From: Ptiloglossa arizonensis
Lineage: Eukaryota; Arthropoda; Insecta; Hymenoptera; Colletidae
Direction: 5' to 3'
DNA: 64,000 nt
Assembly (NCBI RefSeq): GCF_051014685.1
Contig: NW_027478523.1
Span: 744,001-808,000 of the forward strand
Shown: piece by piece, positions 10,416-23,230 of the stretch
Layout: every line of letters begins with the position of its first letter
Numbering within the stretch: position 1 is the stretch's first letter
Translations under genes and position numbers: made by a program
The notes under the pieces: model-generated
The model's input: only the letters and a program-made list of their open reading frames with translations
Told to the model about the DNA's origin: nothing
Databases searched by the model: none

Positions 10416-12340
10416 CTGACTAGAACGGCCTAGGGGAGAAGTACGCATACCGTTGTAATCGGGCGAGTTTCTACTTTCAGATGCAACAGAAATTTTGCGG
10501 ATTGGTCAATGCGTTCGCGAGATATGGCAGTTTGGAGGTAAGAAACGCTTGAGAAACTCAAAATTTTCGCAGTTCTGATGCTCGACACGAATAACTAGAA
10601 CGGCCTAAGGGAAAAGTGCGCATACCGTTGTAATCGGGCGAGTTTCTACTTTCAGATGCAACAGAAATTATGCGGATCGGTCATTCCGTTCGCGAGATAT
10701 GGCAGTTTGGATGTAAGAAACGCTTGAGAAACTCAAAATTTTCGCAGTTCTGATGCTCGAAACGAATAACTGGAACGGCCTAGGGGAAAACTACACATAC
10801 CGTTGTAATCGGGCGAGTTTGTACTTTCAGATGCAACAGAAATTTTGCGGATTGGTCAATCCGTTCGCGAGATATGGCAGTTTGGATGTAAGAAACGCTT
10901 GAGAAACGCAAAATTTTCGCAGTTCTGATGCACGAAACGAATAACTAGAACGGACTAGGGGAAAAGTACGCATACCGTTGTAATCGGGCGAGTTTCTACT
11001 TTCAGATGCAACAGAAATTTTGCAGATCGGTCAATCCGTTCGCGAGATATGGCAGTTTGGATGTAAGAAACGCTTGAGAAACTCAAAATTTTCGCAGCTC
11101 TGATGCTCGAAACGAGTAACTAGAACGGCCTAGGGGAAAAGTGCGCATACCGTTTTAATCGGGCGAGTTTCTACTTTCAGATGCAACAGAAATTATGCGG
11201 ATCGGTCATTCCGTTCGCGAGATATGGCAGTTTGGATGTAAGAAACGCTTGAGAAACTCAAAATTTTCGCAGTTCTGATGCTCGAAACGAATAACTGGAA
11301 CGGCCTAGGGGAAAACTACACATACCGTTGTAATCGGGCGAGTTTGTACTTTCAGATGCAACAGAAATTTTGCGGATTGGTCAATCCGTTCGCGAGATAT
11401 GGCAGTTTGGATGTAAGAAACGCTTGAGAAACGCAAAATTTTCGCAGTTCTGATGCACGAAACGAATAACTAGAACGGACTAGGGGAAAAGTACGCATAC
11501 CGTTGTAATCGGGCGAGTTTCTACTTTCAGATGCAACAGAAATTTTGCAGATCGGTCAATCCGTTCGCGAGATATGGCAGTTTGGATGTAAGAAACGCTT
11601 GAGAAACTCAAAATTTTCGCAGTTCTGATGCTCGAAACGAATAACTAGAACGGCCTAGGGGAAAAGTGCGCATACCGTTGTAATCGGGCGAGTTTCTACT
11701 TTCAGATGCAACAGAAATATTGCGGATTGGTCAATCCGTTCGCGAGATATGGCAGTTTGGGGGTAAGAAACGCTTGAGAAACTCAAAACTTGCGCAGTTC
11801 TGATGCTCGAAACGAATGACTAGAACGGCCTAGGGGAAAACTACACATACCGTTGTAATCGGGCGAGTTTCTACTTTCAGATGCAACAGAAATTTTGCGG
11901 ATTGATCCATCCGTTCGCGAGATATGGCAGTTTGGAGGTAAGAAACGCTTGAGAAACTCAAAATTTTCGCAGCTCTGATGCTCGAAACGAGTAACTAGAA
12001 CGGCCTAGGGGAAAAGTGCGCATACCGTTTTAATCGGGCGAGTTTCTACTTTCAGATGCAACAGAAATTTTGCGGATTGGTCAATCCGTTCGCGAGATAT
12101 GGCAGTTTGGATGTAAGAAACGCTTGAGAAACTCAAAATTTGCGCAGTTCTGATGCTCGAAACGAATAACTAAAACTGCCTAGGGGAAAAGTAGGCATAC
12201 CGTTGTAATCGGGCGAGTTTCTACTTGCAGATGCAACAGAAATTTTGCGGATTGGTCGATCCGTTCGCGAGATATGGCAGTTTGGAGGTAAGAAACGCTT
12301 GAGAAACGCAAAATTTTCGCAGTTCTGATGCTCGAAACGA
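10416..12340 (+). repeat. 11-monomer family A unit with chimeric monomers (1925 bp)
   Basis: The monomer order is a, b, c, d, a g/b chimera, c, d, e, f, g, h. Types c and d therefore occur twice, and the 8-mer is extended by three monomers. The chimera covers about 11096-11270. Its left part has the g markers AGCTC, GAGTAAC and CGTTTTAATC, and its right part has the b marker TTATGCGGATCGGTCATT. Confidence 0.85.
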
Positions 12341-13990
12341 CTGACTAGAACGGCCTAGGGGAGAAGTACGCATACCGTTGTAATCGGGCGAGTTTCTACT
12401 TTCAGATGCAACAGAAATTTTGCGGATTGGTCAATGCGTTCGCGAGATATGGCAGTTTGGAGGTAAGAAACGCTTGAGAAACTCAAAATTTTCGCAGTTC
12501 TGATGCTCGACACGAATAACTAGAACGGCCTAAGGGAAAAGTGCGCATACCGTTGTAATCGGGCGAGTTTCTACTTTCAGATGCAACAGAAATTATGCGG
12601 ATCGGTCATTCCGTTCGCGAGATATGGCAGTTTGGATGTAAGAAACGCTTGAGAAACTCAAAATTTTCGCAGTTCTGATGCTCGAAACGAATAACTGGAA
12701 CGGCCTAGGGGAAAACTACACATACCGTTGTAATCGGGCGAGTTTCTACTTTCAGATGCAACAGAAATTTTGCGGATTGATCCATCCGTTCGCGAGATAT
12801 GGCAGTTTGGAGGTAAGAAACGCTTGAGAAACTCAAAATTTTCGCAGCTCTGATGCTCGAAACGAGTAACTAGAACGGCCTAGGGGAAAAGTGCGCATAC
12901 CGTTTTAATCGGGCGAGTTTCTACTTTCAGATGCAACAGAAATTTTGCGGATTGGTCAATCCGTTCGCGAGATATGGCAGTTTGGATGTAAGAAACGCTT
13001 GAGAAACTCAAAATTTGCGCAGTTCTGATGCTCGAAACGAATAACTAAAACTGCCTAGGGGAAAAGTAGGCATACCGTTGTAATCGGGCGAGTTTCTACT
13101 TGCAGATGCAACAGAAATTTTGCGGATTGGTCGATCCGTTCGCGAGATATGGCAGTTTGGAGATAAGAAACGCTTGAGAAACTCAAAATTTTCGCAGTTC
13201 TGATGCTCGAAACGAGTAACTAGAACGGCCTAGGGGAAAAGTGCGCATACCGTTGTAATCGGGCGAGTTTCTACTTTCAGATGCAACAGAAATTTTGCGG
13301 ATCGATCAATCCGTTCGCGAGATATGGCAGTTTGGATGTAAGAAACGCTTGAGAAACGCAAAATTTTCGCAGGTCTGATTCACGAAACGAATAACTAGAA
13401 CGGCCTAGGGGAAAAGTACGCATACCGTTGTAATCGGGCGAGTTTCTACTTTCAGATGCAACACAAATTTTGCGGATTGGTCAATCCGTTCGCGAGATAT
13501 GGCAGTTTGGATGTAAGAAACGCTTGAGAAACGCAAAATTTTCGCAGTTCTGATGCACGAAACGAATAACTAGAACAGCCTAGGGGAAAAGTACGCATAC
13601 CGTTGTAATCGGGCGAGTTTCTACTTTCAGATGCAACAGAAATTTTGCGGATTGATCCATCCGTTCGCGAGATATGGCAGTTTGGAGGTAAGAAACGCTT
13701 GAGAAACTCAAAATTTTCGCAGCTCTGATGCTCGAAACGAGTAACTAGAACGGCCTAGGGGAAAAGTGCGCATACCGTTTTAATCGGGCGAGTTTCTACT
13801 TTCAGATGCAACAGAAATTTTGCGGATTGGTGATTCCGTTCGCGAGATATGGCAGTTTGGAGGTAAGAAACGCTTGAGAAAATCAAAATTTTCGCAGTTC
13901 TGATGCTCGACACGAATAACTAGAACGGCCTAGGGGAAAAGTGCGCATACCGTTGTAATCGGGCGAGTTTCTACTTTCAGATGCAACAGA

Positions 13991-16900
13991 AATTTTGCGG
14001 ATTGGTGGATCCGTTCACGAGATATGGCAGTTTGGAAGTAGGAAGCGCTTGAGAAACTCAAAATTTGCGCAGTTCTGATGCTTGAAACGAATAACTAGAA
14101 CGGCCTAGGGGGAAAGTACGCATACCGATGTAATCGGGCGAGTTTCTACTTTCAGATGCAACAGAAATTTTGCGGATTGGTCGATCCGTTCGCCAGATGT
14201 GGCAGATTGGAAGTAAGAAACGCTTGAGAAATTCAAAATTTTCGCAGTTCTGATGCTCGAAACGAATGACTAGAACGGCCTAGGGGAGAAGTACGCATAC
14301 CGTTGTAATCGGGCGAGTTTCTACTTTCAGATGCAACAGAAATTTTGCGGATTGGTCAATCCGTTCGCGAGATGTGGCAGTTTGGAGGTAAGAAACGCTT
14401 GAGAAACTCAAAATTTTCGCAGTTCTGATGCTCGAAACTAATGACTAGAACGGCCTAGGAGAGAAGTACGCATACCGTTGTAATCGGGCGAGTTTCTACT
14501 TTCAGATGCAACAGAAATTTTGCGGATCGGTCAATCCGTTCGCGAGATATGGCAGTTTGGATGTAAGAAACGCTTGAGAAACTCAAAATTTTCGCAGTTC
14601 TGATGCTCGAAACGAATAACTGGAACGGCCTAGGGGAAAACTACGCATACCGTTGTAATCGGGCGAGTCTCTACTTTCAGATGCAACAGAAATTGTGCGG
14701 ATTGGTCAATCCGTTCGCGAGATATGGCAGTTTGGAGGTAAGAAACGCCTGAGAAACTTAAAATTTGCGCAGTTCTGATGCTTGAAACGAATAACTATAA
14801 CGGCCTAGGGGAAAAGTGCTCATACCGTTGTAATCGGGCGAGTCTCTACTTTCAGATGCAACAGAAATTGTGCGGATTGGTCAATCCGTTCGCGAGATAT
14901 GGCAGTTTGGAGGTAAGAAACGCTTGAGAAACTCAAAATATTCGCAGTTCTGATGCTGGAAACGAATAACTGGAACGGCCTAGGGGAAAACTACACATAC
15001 CGTTGTAATCGGGCGAGTTTCTACTTTCAGATGCAACAGAAATTTTGCGGATCGGTCAATCCGTTCGCGAGATATGGCAGTTTGGAGGTAAGAAACGCAT
15101 GAGAAACTCAAAATTTGCGCAGTTCTGATGCTTGAAACGAATAACTATAACGGCCTAGGGGAAAAGTGCTCATACCGTTGTAATCGGGCGAGTTTCTACT
15201 CTCAGATGCAACAGAAATTTTGCGGATCGGTCAATCCGTTCGCGAGATATGGCAGTTTGGATGTAAGAAACGCATGAGAAACTCAAAATTTTCGCAGTTC
15301 TGATGCTCGAAACGAATAACTGGAACGGCCTAGGGGAAAACTACACATACCGTTGTAATCGGGCGAGTTTCTACTTTCAGATGCAACAGAAATTTTGCGG
15401 ATTGGTCAATCCGTTCGCGAGATGTGGCAGTTTGAATGTAAGAAACGCTTGAGAAACTCAAAATTTTCGCAGTTCTGATGCTCGAAACGAATAACTAGAA
15501 CGGGCTAGGGGAAAAGTACGCATACCGATGTAATCGGGCGAGTTTCTACTTTCAGATGCAACAGAAATTTTGCGGGTTGGTCGATCCGTTCGCGAGATAT
15601 GGCAGTTTGGAAGTAGGAAACGCTTCAGAAACACAAAATTTTCGCAGTTCTGATGCTCGAAACGAATGACTAGAACGGCCTAGGGGAGAAGTACGCATAC
15701 CGTTGTAATCGGGCGAGTCTCTACTTTCAGATGCAACAGAAATTTTGCGGATTGATCAATCCGTTCGCGAGATATGGCAGTTTGGAGGTAAGAAACGCTT
15801 GAGAAACGCAAAATTTTCGCAGTTCTGATGCTCGAAACGAATAACTGGAACGGCCTAAGGGAAAACTACACATACCGTTGTTATCGGGCGAGTTTCTACT
15901 TTCAGATGCAACAGAAATTTTGCGGATTGGTCGATCCGTTCGCGAGATGTGGCAGTTTGGAAGTAAGAAACGCTTGAGAAACTCAAAATTTTCGCAGTTC
16001 TGATGCTCAAAACGAATAACTAGAACGGCCTAGGGGAGAAGTACGCCTACCGTTGTAATCGGGCGAGTTTCTACTTTCAGATGCAACAGAAATCATGCGG
16101 ATTGGTCAATCCGTTCGCGAGATATGGCCGTTTGGATGTAAGAAACGCTTGAGAAACTCAGAATTTTCGCAGTTCTGATGCTCGAAAAGAATAACTAGAA
16201 CGGCCCAGGGGAAAAGTGCGCATACCGTTGTAATCGGGCGAGTTTGTACTTTCAAATGCAATAGAAATCATGCGGATTGGTCAATCCGTTCGCGAGATAT
16301 GGCAGTTTGGAGGTAAGAAACGCTTGAGAAACTCAAAATTTTAGCAGTTCTGATGCTCGAAACGAATAACTGGAACGGCCTAGGGGAAAACTACACATAC
16401 TGTTGTAATCGGGCGAGTTTCTACTTTCAGATGCAACAGAAATTTTGCGGATTGGTCAATCCGTTCGCGAGATGTGGCAGTTTGGATGTAAGAAACGCTT
16501 GAGAAACTCAAAATTTTCGCAGTTCTGATGCTCGAAACGAATAACTAGACCGGCCTAGGGGAAAAGTACGCAAACCGATGTACTCGGGCGAGTTTCTACT
16601 TTCAGATGCAACAGAAATTTTGCGGATTGGTGGAACCGTTCACGAGATATGGCAGTTTGGAAGTAGGAAGCGCTTGAGAAACTCAAAATTTGCGCAGTTC
16701 TGATGCTTGAAACGAATAACTAGAACGGCCTAGGGGGAAAGTGCGCATACCGTTGTATTCGGGCGAGTTTCTACTTTCAGATGCAACTGAAATTTTGCGG
16801 ATTGATCAATCCGTTCGCAAGATATGGCACTTTGGAGATAAGAAACGCTTGAGAAACTCAAAATTTTCGCAGTTCTGATGCTCGAAACGAATAACTAGAA

Positions 16901-17600
16901 GGGCCTAGGGGAAAAGTGCGCATACCGTTGTAATCGGGCGAGCTTCTACTTTCAGATGCAACAGAAATTTTGCGGATTGATCAATCCGTTCGCGAGATAT
17001 GGCCGTTTGGATGTAAGAAACGCTTGAGAAACTCAAAATTTTCGCATTTCTAATGCTCGAAACAAATAACTAGAACGGCCTAGGGGAAAAGTGCGCATAC
17101 CCTTGTAATCGGGCGAGTTTCTACTTTCAGATGCAACGGAAATTTTGCGGATCGGTCAATCCGTTCGCGAGATATGGCAGTTTGGATATAAGAAACGATC
17201 GAGAAACTCAAAATTTTCGCAGTTCTGATGCTCAAAACGAATAACTGGAACGGCCTAGAGGAAAACTACACATACCGTTGTAATCGGGCGAGTTTCTACT
17301 TTCAGATGCAACAGAAATTTTGCGGATTGGTCAATCCGTTCGCGAGAGATGGCAGTTTGGAGGTAAGAAACGCTTGAGAAACTCAAAATTTGCGCAGTTC
17401 TGATGCTTGAAACGAATAACTGGAACGGCCTAGGGGGAAAGTGCGCATACCGTTGTAATCGGGCGAGTTTCTACTTTCAGATGCAACAGAAATTTTGGGG
17501 ATTGATCAATCCGTTCGCGAGATGTGGCAGTTTGGATGTAAGAAACGCTTGAGAAACTCAAAATTTTCGCAGTTCTGATGGTCGAAACGAATAACTGGAA
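13991..17600 (+). repeat. Heterogeneous satellite zone between families A and B
   Basis: About twenty monomers lie here without a regular higher-order period. Many carry private changes such as GGAAGCGC, GGGTTGGTCG, AATAGAAATC and GGGCGAGTCTC. Some anticipate family B markers, for example TCATGCGG and GGCCGTTTGG from about 16095. I found no insertion of unrelated sequence. The zone may represent older, less homogenised array between two amplified domains. Confidence 0.75.
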
Positions 17601-18489
17601 CGGCCTAGGGGAAAACTACACATACCGTTGTAATCGGGCGAGTTTCTACATTCAAATGCAACAGAAATTTTGCGGATTGGTCAATCCGTTCGCGAGATAT
17701 GGCAGTTTGGAGGTAAGAAACGCTTGAGAAACTCAAAATTTTCGCAGTTCTGATTCTCGAAACGAATAACTGGAACGGTCAAGGGGAAAACTACACATAC
17801 CGTTGTAATCAGGCGAGTTTCTACTTTCAGATGCAACAGAAATTTTGCGGATTGGTCAATCCGTTCGCGAGATGTGGCAGTTTGGATGTAAGAAACGCTT
17901 GAGAAACTCAAAATTTTCGCAGTTCTGATGCTCGAAACGAATAACTAGAACGGCCTAGGGGAAATGTACGCATGCCGATGTAATCGGGCGAGTTTCTACT
18001 TTCAGATGCAACAGAAATTTTGCGGATTGGTCGATCCGTTCGCGAGATGTGGCAGTTTGGAAGTAAGAAACGCTTGAGAAACTCAAAATTTTCGCAGTTC
18101 TGAAGCTCGAAACTAATAACTAGAACGGCCTAGGGGAAAACTACACCTACCGTTGTAGTCGGGCGAGTTTCTACTTTCAGATGCAACAGAAATCATGCGG
18201 GTTGGTCAATCCGTTCGCGAGATATGGCCGTTTGGATGTAAGAAACGCTTGAGAAACTCAAAATTTTCGCAGTTCTGATGCTCGAAACGAATAACCAGAA
18301 CGGCCTAGGGGAAAAGTGCGCATGCCGTTGTAATCGGGCCAGTTTCTACTTTCAGATGCAACAGAAATTTTGCGGATTGGTCGATCCGTTCGCGAGATGT
18401 GGCAGTTTGGAAGTAAGAAACGCTTGAGAAACTCAAAATTTTCGCAGTTCTGAAGCTCGAAACTAATAACTAGAACGGCCTAGGGGAAA

Positions 18490-18509
18490 ACTACACCTAC
18501 CGTTGTAGT
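18490..18509 (+). other. Potential hairpin in the TAGTC monomer type
   Basis: ACTACA and TGTAGT are reverse complements separated by eight bases (CCTACCGT). The arms pair fully only in family B monomers that have both CTACAC and GTAGTC. Most other monomers have GTACGC or GTAATC and do not pair. It overlaps the CENP-B-like motif. Confidence 0.6.
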
Positions 18510-21130
18510 CGGGCGAGTTTCTACTTTCAGATGCAACAGAAATCATGCGGATTGGTCAATCCGTTCGCGAGATATGGCCGTTTGGATGTAAGAAACGCTT
18601 GAGAAACTCAAAATTTTCGCAGTTCTGATGCTCGAAACGAATAACCAGAACGGCCTAGGGGAAAAGTGCGCATACCGTTGTAATCGGGCGAGTTTCTACT
18701 TTCAGATGCAACAGAAATTTTCCGGATTGATCAATCCGTTCGCGAGATGTCGCAGTTTGGAGGTAAGAAACGCTTGAGAAACTCAAAATTTTCGCAGTTC
18801 TGATGGTCGAAACGAATAACTGGGACGGCCTAGGGGAAAACTACACATACCGTTGTAATCGGGCGAGTTTCTACATTCAAATGCAACAGAAATTTTGCGG
18901 ATTGGTCAATCCGTTTGCGAGATACGGCAGTTTGGAGGTAAGAAACGCTTGAGAAACTCAAAATTTTCGCAGTTCTGATTCTCGAAACGAATAACTGGAA
19001 CGGTCTAGGGGAAAACTACACATACCGTTGTAATCAGGCGAGTTTCTACTTTCAGATGCAACAGAAATTTTGCGGATTGGTCAATCCGTTCGCGAGATGT
19101 GGCAGTTTGGATGTAAGAAACGCTTGAGAAACTCAAAATTTTCGCAGTTCTGATGCTCGAAACGAATAACTAGAACGGCCTAGGGGAAAAGTACGCATAC
19201 CGATGTAATCGGGCGAGTTTCTACTTTCAGATGCAACAGAAATTTTGCGGATTGGTCGATCCGTTCGCGAGATGTGGCAGTTTGGAAGTAAGAAACGCTT
19301 GAGAAACTCAAAATTTTCGCAGTTCTGAAGCTCGAAACTAATAACTAGAACGGCCTAGGGGAAAACTACACCTACCGTTGTAGTCGGGCGAGTTTCTACT
19401 TTCAGATGCAACAGAAATCATGCGGATTGGTCAATCCGTTCGCGAGATATGGCCGTTTGGATGTAAGAAACGCTTGAGAAACTCAAAATTTTCGCAGTTC
19501 TGATGCTCGAAACGAATAACCAGAACGGCCTAGGGGAAAAGTGCGCATACCGTTGTAATCGGGCGAGTTTCTACTTTCAGATGCAACAGAAATTTTCCGG
19601 ATTGATCAATCCGTTCGCGAGATGTGGCAGTTTGGAGGTAAGAAACGCTTGAGAAACTCAAAATTTTCGCAGTTCTGATGGTCGAAACGAATAACTGGAA
19701 CGGCCTAGGGGAAAACTACACATACCGTTGTAATCGGGAGAGTTTCTACATTCAAATGCAACAGAAATTTTGCGGATTGGTCAATCCGTTCGCGAGATAT
19801 GGCAGTTTGGTGGTAAGAAACGCTTGAGAAACTCAAAATTTTCGCTGTTCTGATTCTCGAAACGAATAACTGGAACGGTCTAGGGGAAAACTACACATAC
19901 CGTTTTAATCAGGCGAGTTTCTACTTTCAGATGCAACAGAAATTTTGCGGATTGGTCGATCCGTTCGCGAGATGTGGCAGTTTGGATGTAAGAAACGCTT
20001 GAGAAACTCAAAATTTTCGCAGTTCTGATGCTCGAAACGAATAACTAGAACTGCCTAGGGGAAAAGTACGCATACCGATGTAATCGGGCGAGTTTCTACT
20101 TTCAGATGCAACCGAAATTTTGCGGATTGGTCGATCCGTTCGCGAGATGTGGCAGTTTGGAAGTAAGAAACGCTTGAGAAACTCAAAATTTTCGCAGTTC
20201 TGAAGCTCGAAACTAATAACTAGAACGGCCTAGGGGAAAACTACACCTACCGTTGTAGTCGGGCGAGTTTCTACTTTCAGATGCAACAGAAATCATGCGG
20301 ATTGGTCAATCCGTTCGCGAGATATGGCCGTTTGGATGTAAGAAACGCTTGAGAAACTCAAAATTTTCGCATTTCTGATGCTCGAAACGAATAACTAGAA
20401 CGGCCTAGGGGAAAAGTACGCATACCGATGTAATCGGGCGAGTTTCTACTTTCAGATGCAACAGAAATTTTGCGGATTGGTCCATCCGTTCGCGAGATGT
20501 GGCAGTTTGGAAGTAAGAAACGCTTGAGAAACTCAAAATTTTCGCAGTTCTGATGCTCGAAACTAATAACTAGAACGGCCTAGGGGAAAAGTGCGCATAC
20601 CGTTGTAATCGGGCGAGTTTCTACTTTCAGATGCAACAGAAATTTTCCGGATTGATGAATCCGTTCGCGAGATGTGGCAGTTTGGAGGTAAGAAACGCTT
20701 GAGAAACTCAAAATTTTCGCAGTTCTGATGGTCGAAACGAATAACTGGAACGGCCTAGGGGAAAACTACACCTACCGTTGTAATCAGGCGAGTTTCTACT
20801 TTCAGATGCAACAGAAATTTTGCGGATTGGTCAATCCGTTCGCGAGATGTGGCAGTTTGGATGTAAGAAACGCTTGAGAAACTCAAAATTTTCGCAGTTC
20901 TGATACTCGAAACGAATAACTAGAAAGGCCTAGGGGAAAAGTACGCATACCGATGTAATCGGGCGAGTTTCTACTTTCAGATGCAACAGAAATTTTGCGG
21001 ATTGGTCGATCCGTTCGCGAGATGTGGCAGTTTGGAAGTAAGAAACGCTTGAGAAACTCAAAATTTTCGCAGTTCTGAAGCTCGAAACTAATAACTAGAA
21101 CGGCCTAGGGGAAAACTACACCTACCGTTG
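18506..21130 (+). repeat. Three tandem 5-monomer HOR units (875 bp each)
   Basis: The units start at 18506, 19381 and 20256, defined by the TAGTC marker. Each runs through TCATGCGG/GGCCGTTTGG, TTTTCCGG, the AATCAGG type and the CCGATGTAATC type. The third unit departs in its middle: at about 20390-20600 a CCGATG monomer takes the place of another type. Confidence 0.85.
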
Positions 21131-23230
21131 TAGTCGGGCGAGCTTCTACTTTCAGATGCAACAGAAATCATGCGGGTTGGTCAATCCGTTCGCGAGATAT
21201 GGCCGTTTGGATGTAAGAAACGCTTGAGAAACTCAAAATTTTAGCAGTTCTGATGCTCGAAACGAATAACAAGAACGGCCTAGGGGAAAAGTGCGCATAC
21301 CGTTGTAATCGGGCCAGTTTCTACTTTCAGATGCAACAGAAATTTTGCGGATTGGTCAATCCGTTCGCGAGATATGGCAGTTTGGAGGTAAGAAATGCTT
21401 GAGAAACTCAAAATTTTCGCAGTTCTGATTCACGAAACGAATAACTGGAACGGTCTAGGGGAAAACTACACATACCGTTGTAATCAGGCGAGTTTCTACT
21501 TTCAGATGCAACAGAAATTTTGCGGATTGGTCAATCCGTTCGCGAGATGTGGCAGTTTGGATGTAAGAAACGCTTGAGAAACTCAAAATTTTCGCAGTTC
21601 TGATGCTCGAAACGAATAACTAGAAAGGCCTAGGGGAAAAGTACGCATACCGATGTAATCGGGCGAGTTTCTACTTTCAGATGCAACAGAAATTTTGCGG
21701 ATTGCTCGATCCGTTCGCGAGATGTGGCAGTTTGGAAGTAAGAAACGCTTGAGAAACTCAAAATTTTCGCAGTTCTGAAGCTCGAAACTAATAACTAGAA
21801 CGGCCTAGGGGAAAACTACACCCACCGTTGTAGTCGGGCGAGCTTCTACTTTCAGATGCAACAGAAATCATGCGGGTTGGTCAATCCGTTCGCGAGATAT
21901 GGCCGTTTGGATGTAAGAAACGCTTGAGAAACTCAAAATTTTCGCAGTTCTGATGCTCGAAACGAATAACAAGAACGGCCTAGGGGAAAAGTGCGCATAC
22001 CGTTGTAATCGGGCCAGTTTCTACATTCAAATGCAACAGAAATTTTGCGGATTGGTCAATCCGTTCGCGAGATATGGCAGTTTGGAGGTAAGAAACGCTT
22101 GAGAAACTCAAAATTTTCGCAGGTCTGATTCTCGAAACGAATAACTGGAACGGTCTAGGGGAAAACTACACATACCGTTGTAATCAGGCGAGTTTCTACT
22201 TTCAGATGCAACAGAAATTTTGCGGATTGGTCAATCCGTTCGCGAGATGTGGCAGTTTGGATGTAAGAAACGCTTGAGAAACTCAAAATTTTCGCAGTTC
22301 TGATGCTCGAAACAAATAACTAGAACGGCCTAGGGGAAAAGTACGCATACCGATGTAATCGGGCGAGTTTCTACTTTCAGATGCAACAGAAATTTTGCGG
22401 ATTGGTCGAACCGTTCGCGAGATGTGGCAGTTTGGAAGTAAGAAACGCTTGAGAAACTCAAAATTTTCGCAGTTCTGAAGCTCGAAAGTAATAACTAGAA
22501 CGGCCTAGGGGAAAACTACACCTACCGTTGTAGTCGGGCGAGTTTCTACTTTCAGATGCAACAGAAATCATGCGGGTTGGTCAATCCGTTCGCGAGATAT
22601 GGCCGTTTGGATGTAAGAAACGCTTGCGAAACTCAAAATTTTCGCAGTTCTGATGCTCGAAACGAATAACCAGAACGGCCTAGGGGAAAAGTGCGCATAC
22701 CGTTGTAATCGGGCCAGTTTCTACTTTCAGATGCAACAGAAATTTTGCGGATTGGTCAATCCGTTCGCGAGATATGGCAGTTTGGAGGTAAGAAACGCTT
22801 GAGAAACTCAAAATTTTCGCAGGTCTGATTCTCGAAACGAATAACTGGAACGGTCTAGGGGAAAACTACACATACCGTTGTAATCAGGCGAGTTTCTACT
22901 TTCAGATGCAACAGAAATTTTGCGGATTGGTCAATCCGTTCGCGAGATGTGGCAGTTTGGATGTAAGAAACGCTTGAGAAACTCAAAATTTTCGCAGTTC
23001 TGATGCTCGAAACGAATAACTAGAACGGCCTAGGGGAAAAGCACGCATACCGATGTAATCGGGCGAGTTTCTACTTTCAGATGCAACAGAAATTTTGCGG
23101 ATTGGTCGATCCGTTCGCGAGATGTGGCAGTTTGGAAGTAAGAAACGCTTGAGAAACTCAAAATTTTCGCAGTTCTGAAGCTCGAAACTAATAACTAGAA
23201 CGGCCTAGGGGAAAACTACACCTACCGTTG
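21131..23230 (+). repeat. Three tandem 4-monomer HOR units (700 bp each)
   Basis: The units start at 21131, 21831 and 22531. Compared with the 5-monomer units, the TTTTCCGG monomer and its neighbour have fused into one, giving the GGGCCAGTTTC monomer. Spacing is exactly 700 bp twice, so no indels occurred. Copy 2 has ATTCAAATGC at 22024 and copy 3 has TTTCAGATGC at 22724. Confidence 0.85.

Larger units (their letters stand above)
1722..13990 (+). repeat. Family A satellite domain with eight-monomer HOR
   Basis: This domain is built from eight monomer types in fixed order. Type a has CTGACTAGA and GGGGAGAAG; b has CCTAAGGG and TTATGCGGATCGGTCATT; c has ATAACTGG and GTTTGTACT; d has TGCACGAAACG, CGGACTAGG and TTTTGCAGATC; e has ATATTGCGG and GGGGGTAAG; f has AAAACTTGCGC, AATGACTAG and TTGATCCATCC; g has AGCTCTGATG and CGTTTTAATC; h has ACTAAAACTGCC, GTAGGCAT and GGTCGAT. 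Type a starts at 1316, 2891, 4291, 5691, 7441, 8841, 10416 and 12341. The spacings are 9, 8, 8, 10, 8, 9 and 11 monomers. The 1400-bp unit is therefore the basic one, with insertions and losses of whole monomers. The right boundary is approximate. Confidence 0.9.

Noticed and set aside
13991..17600. Possible transposon insertion or unique sequence in the irregular zone
   Set aside because: Every stretch still aligns to the monomer at 175-bp spacing, with no insertion, terminal repeats or target-site duplication.
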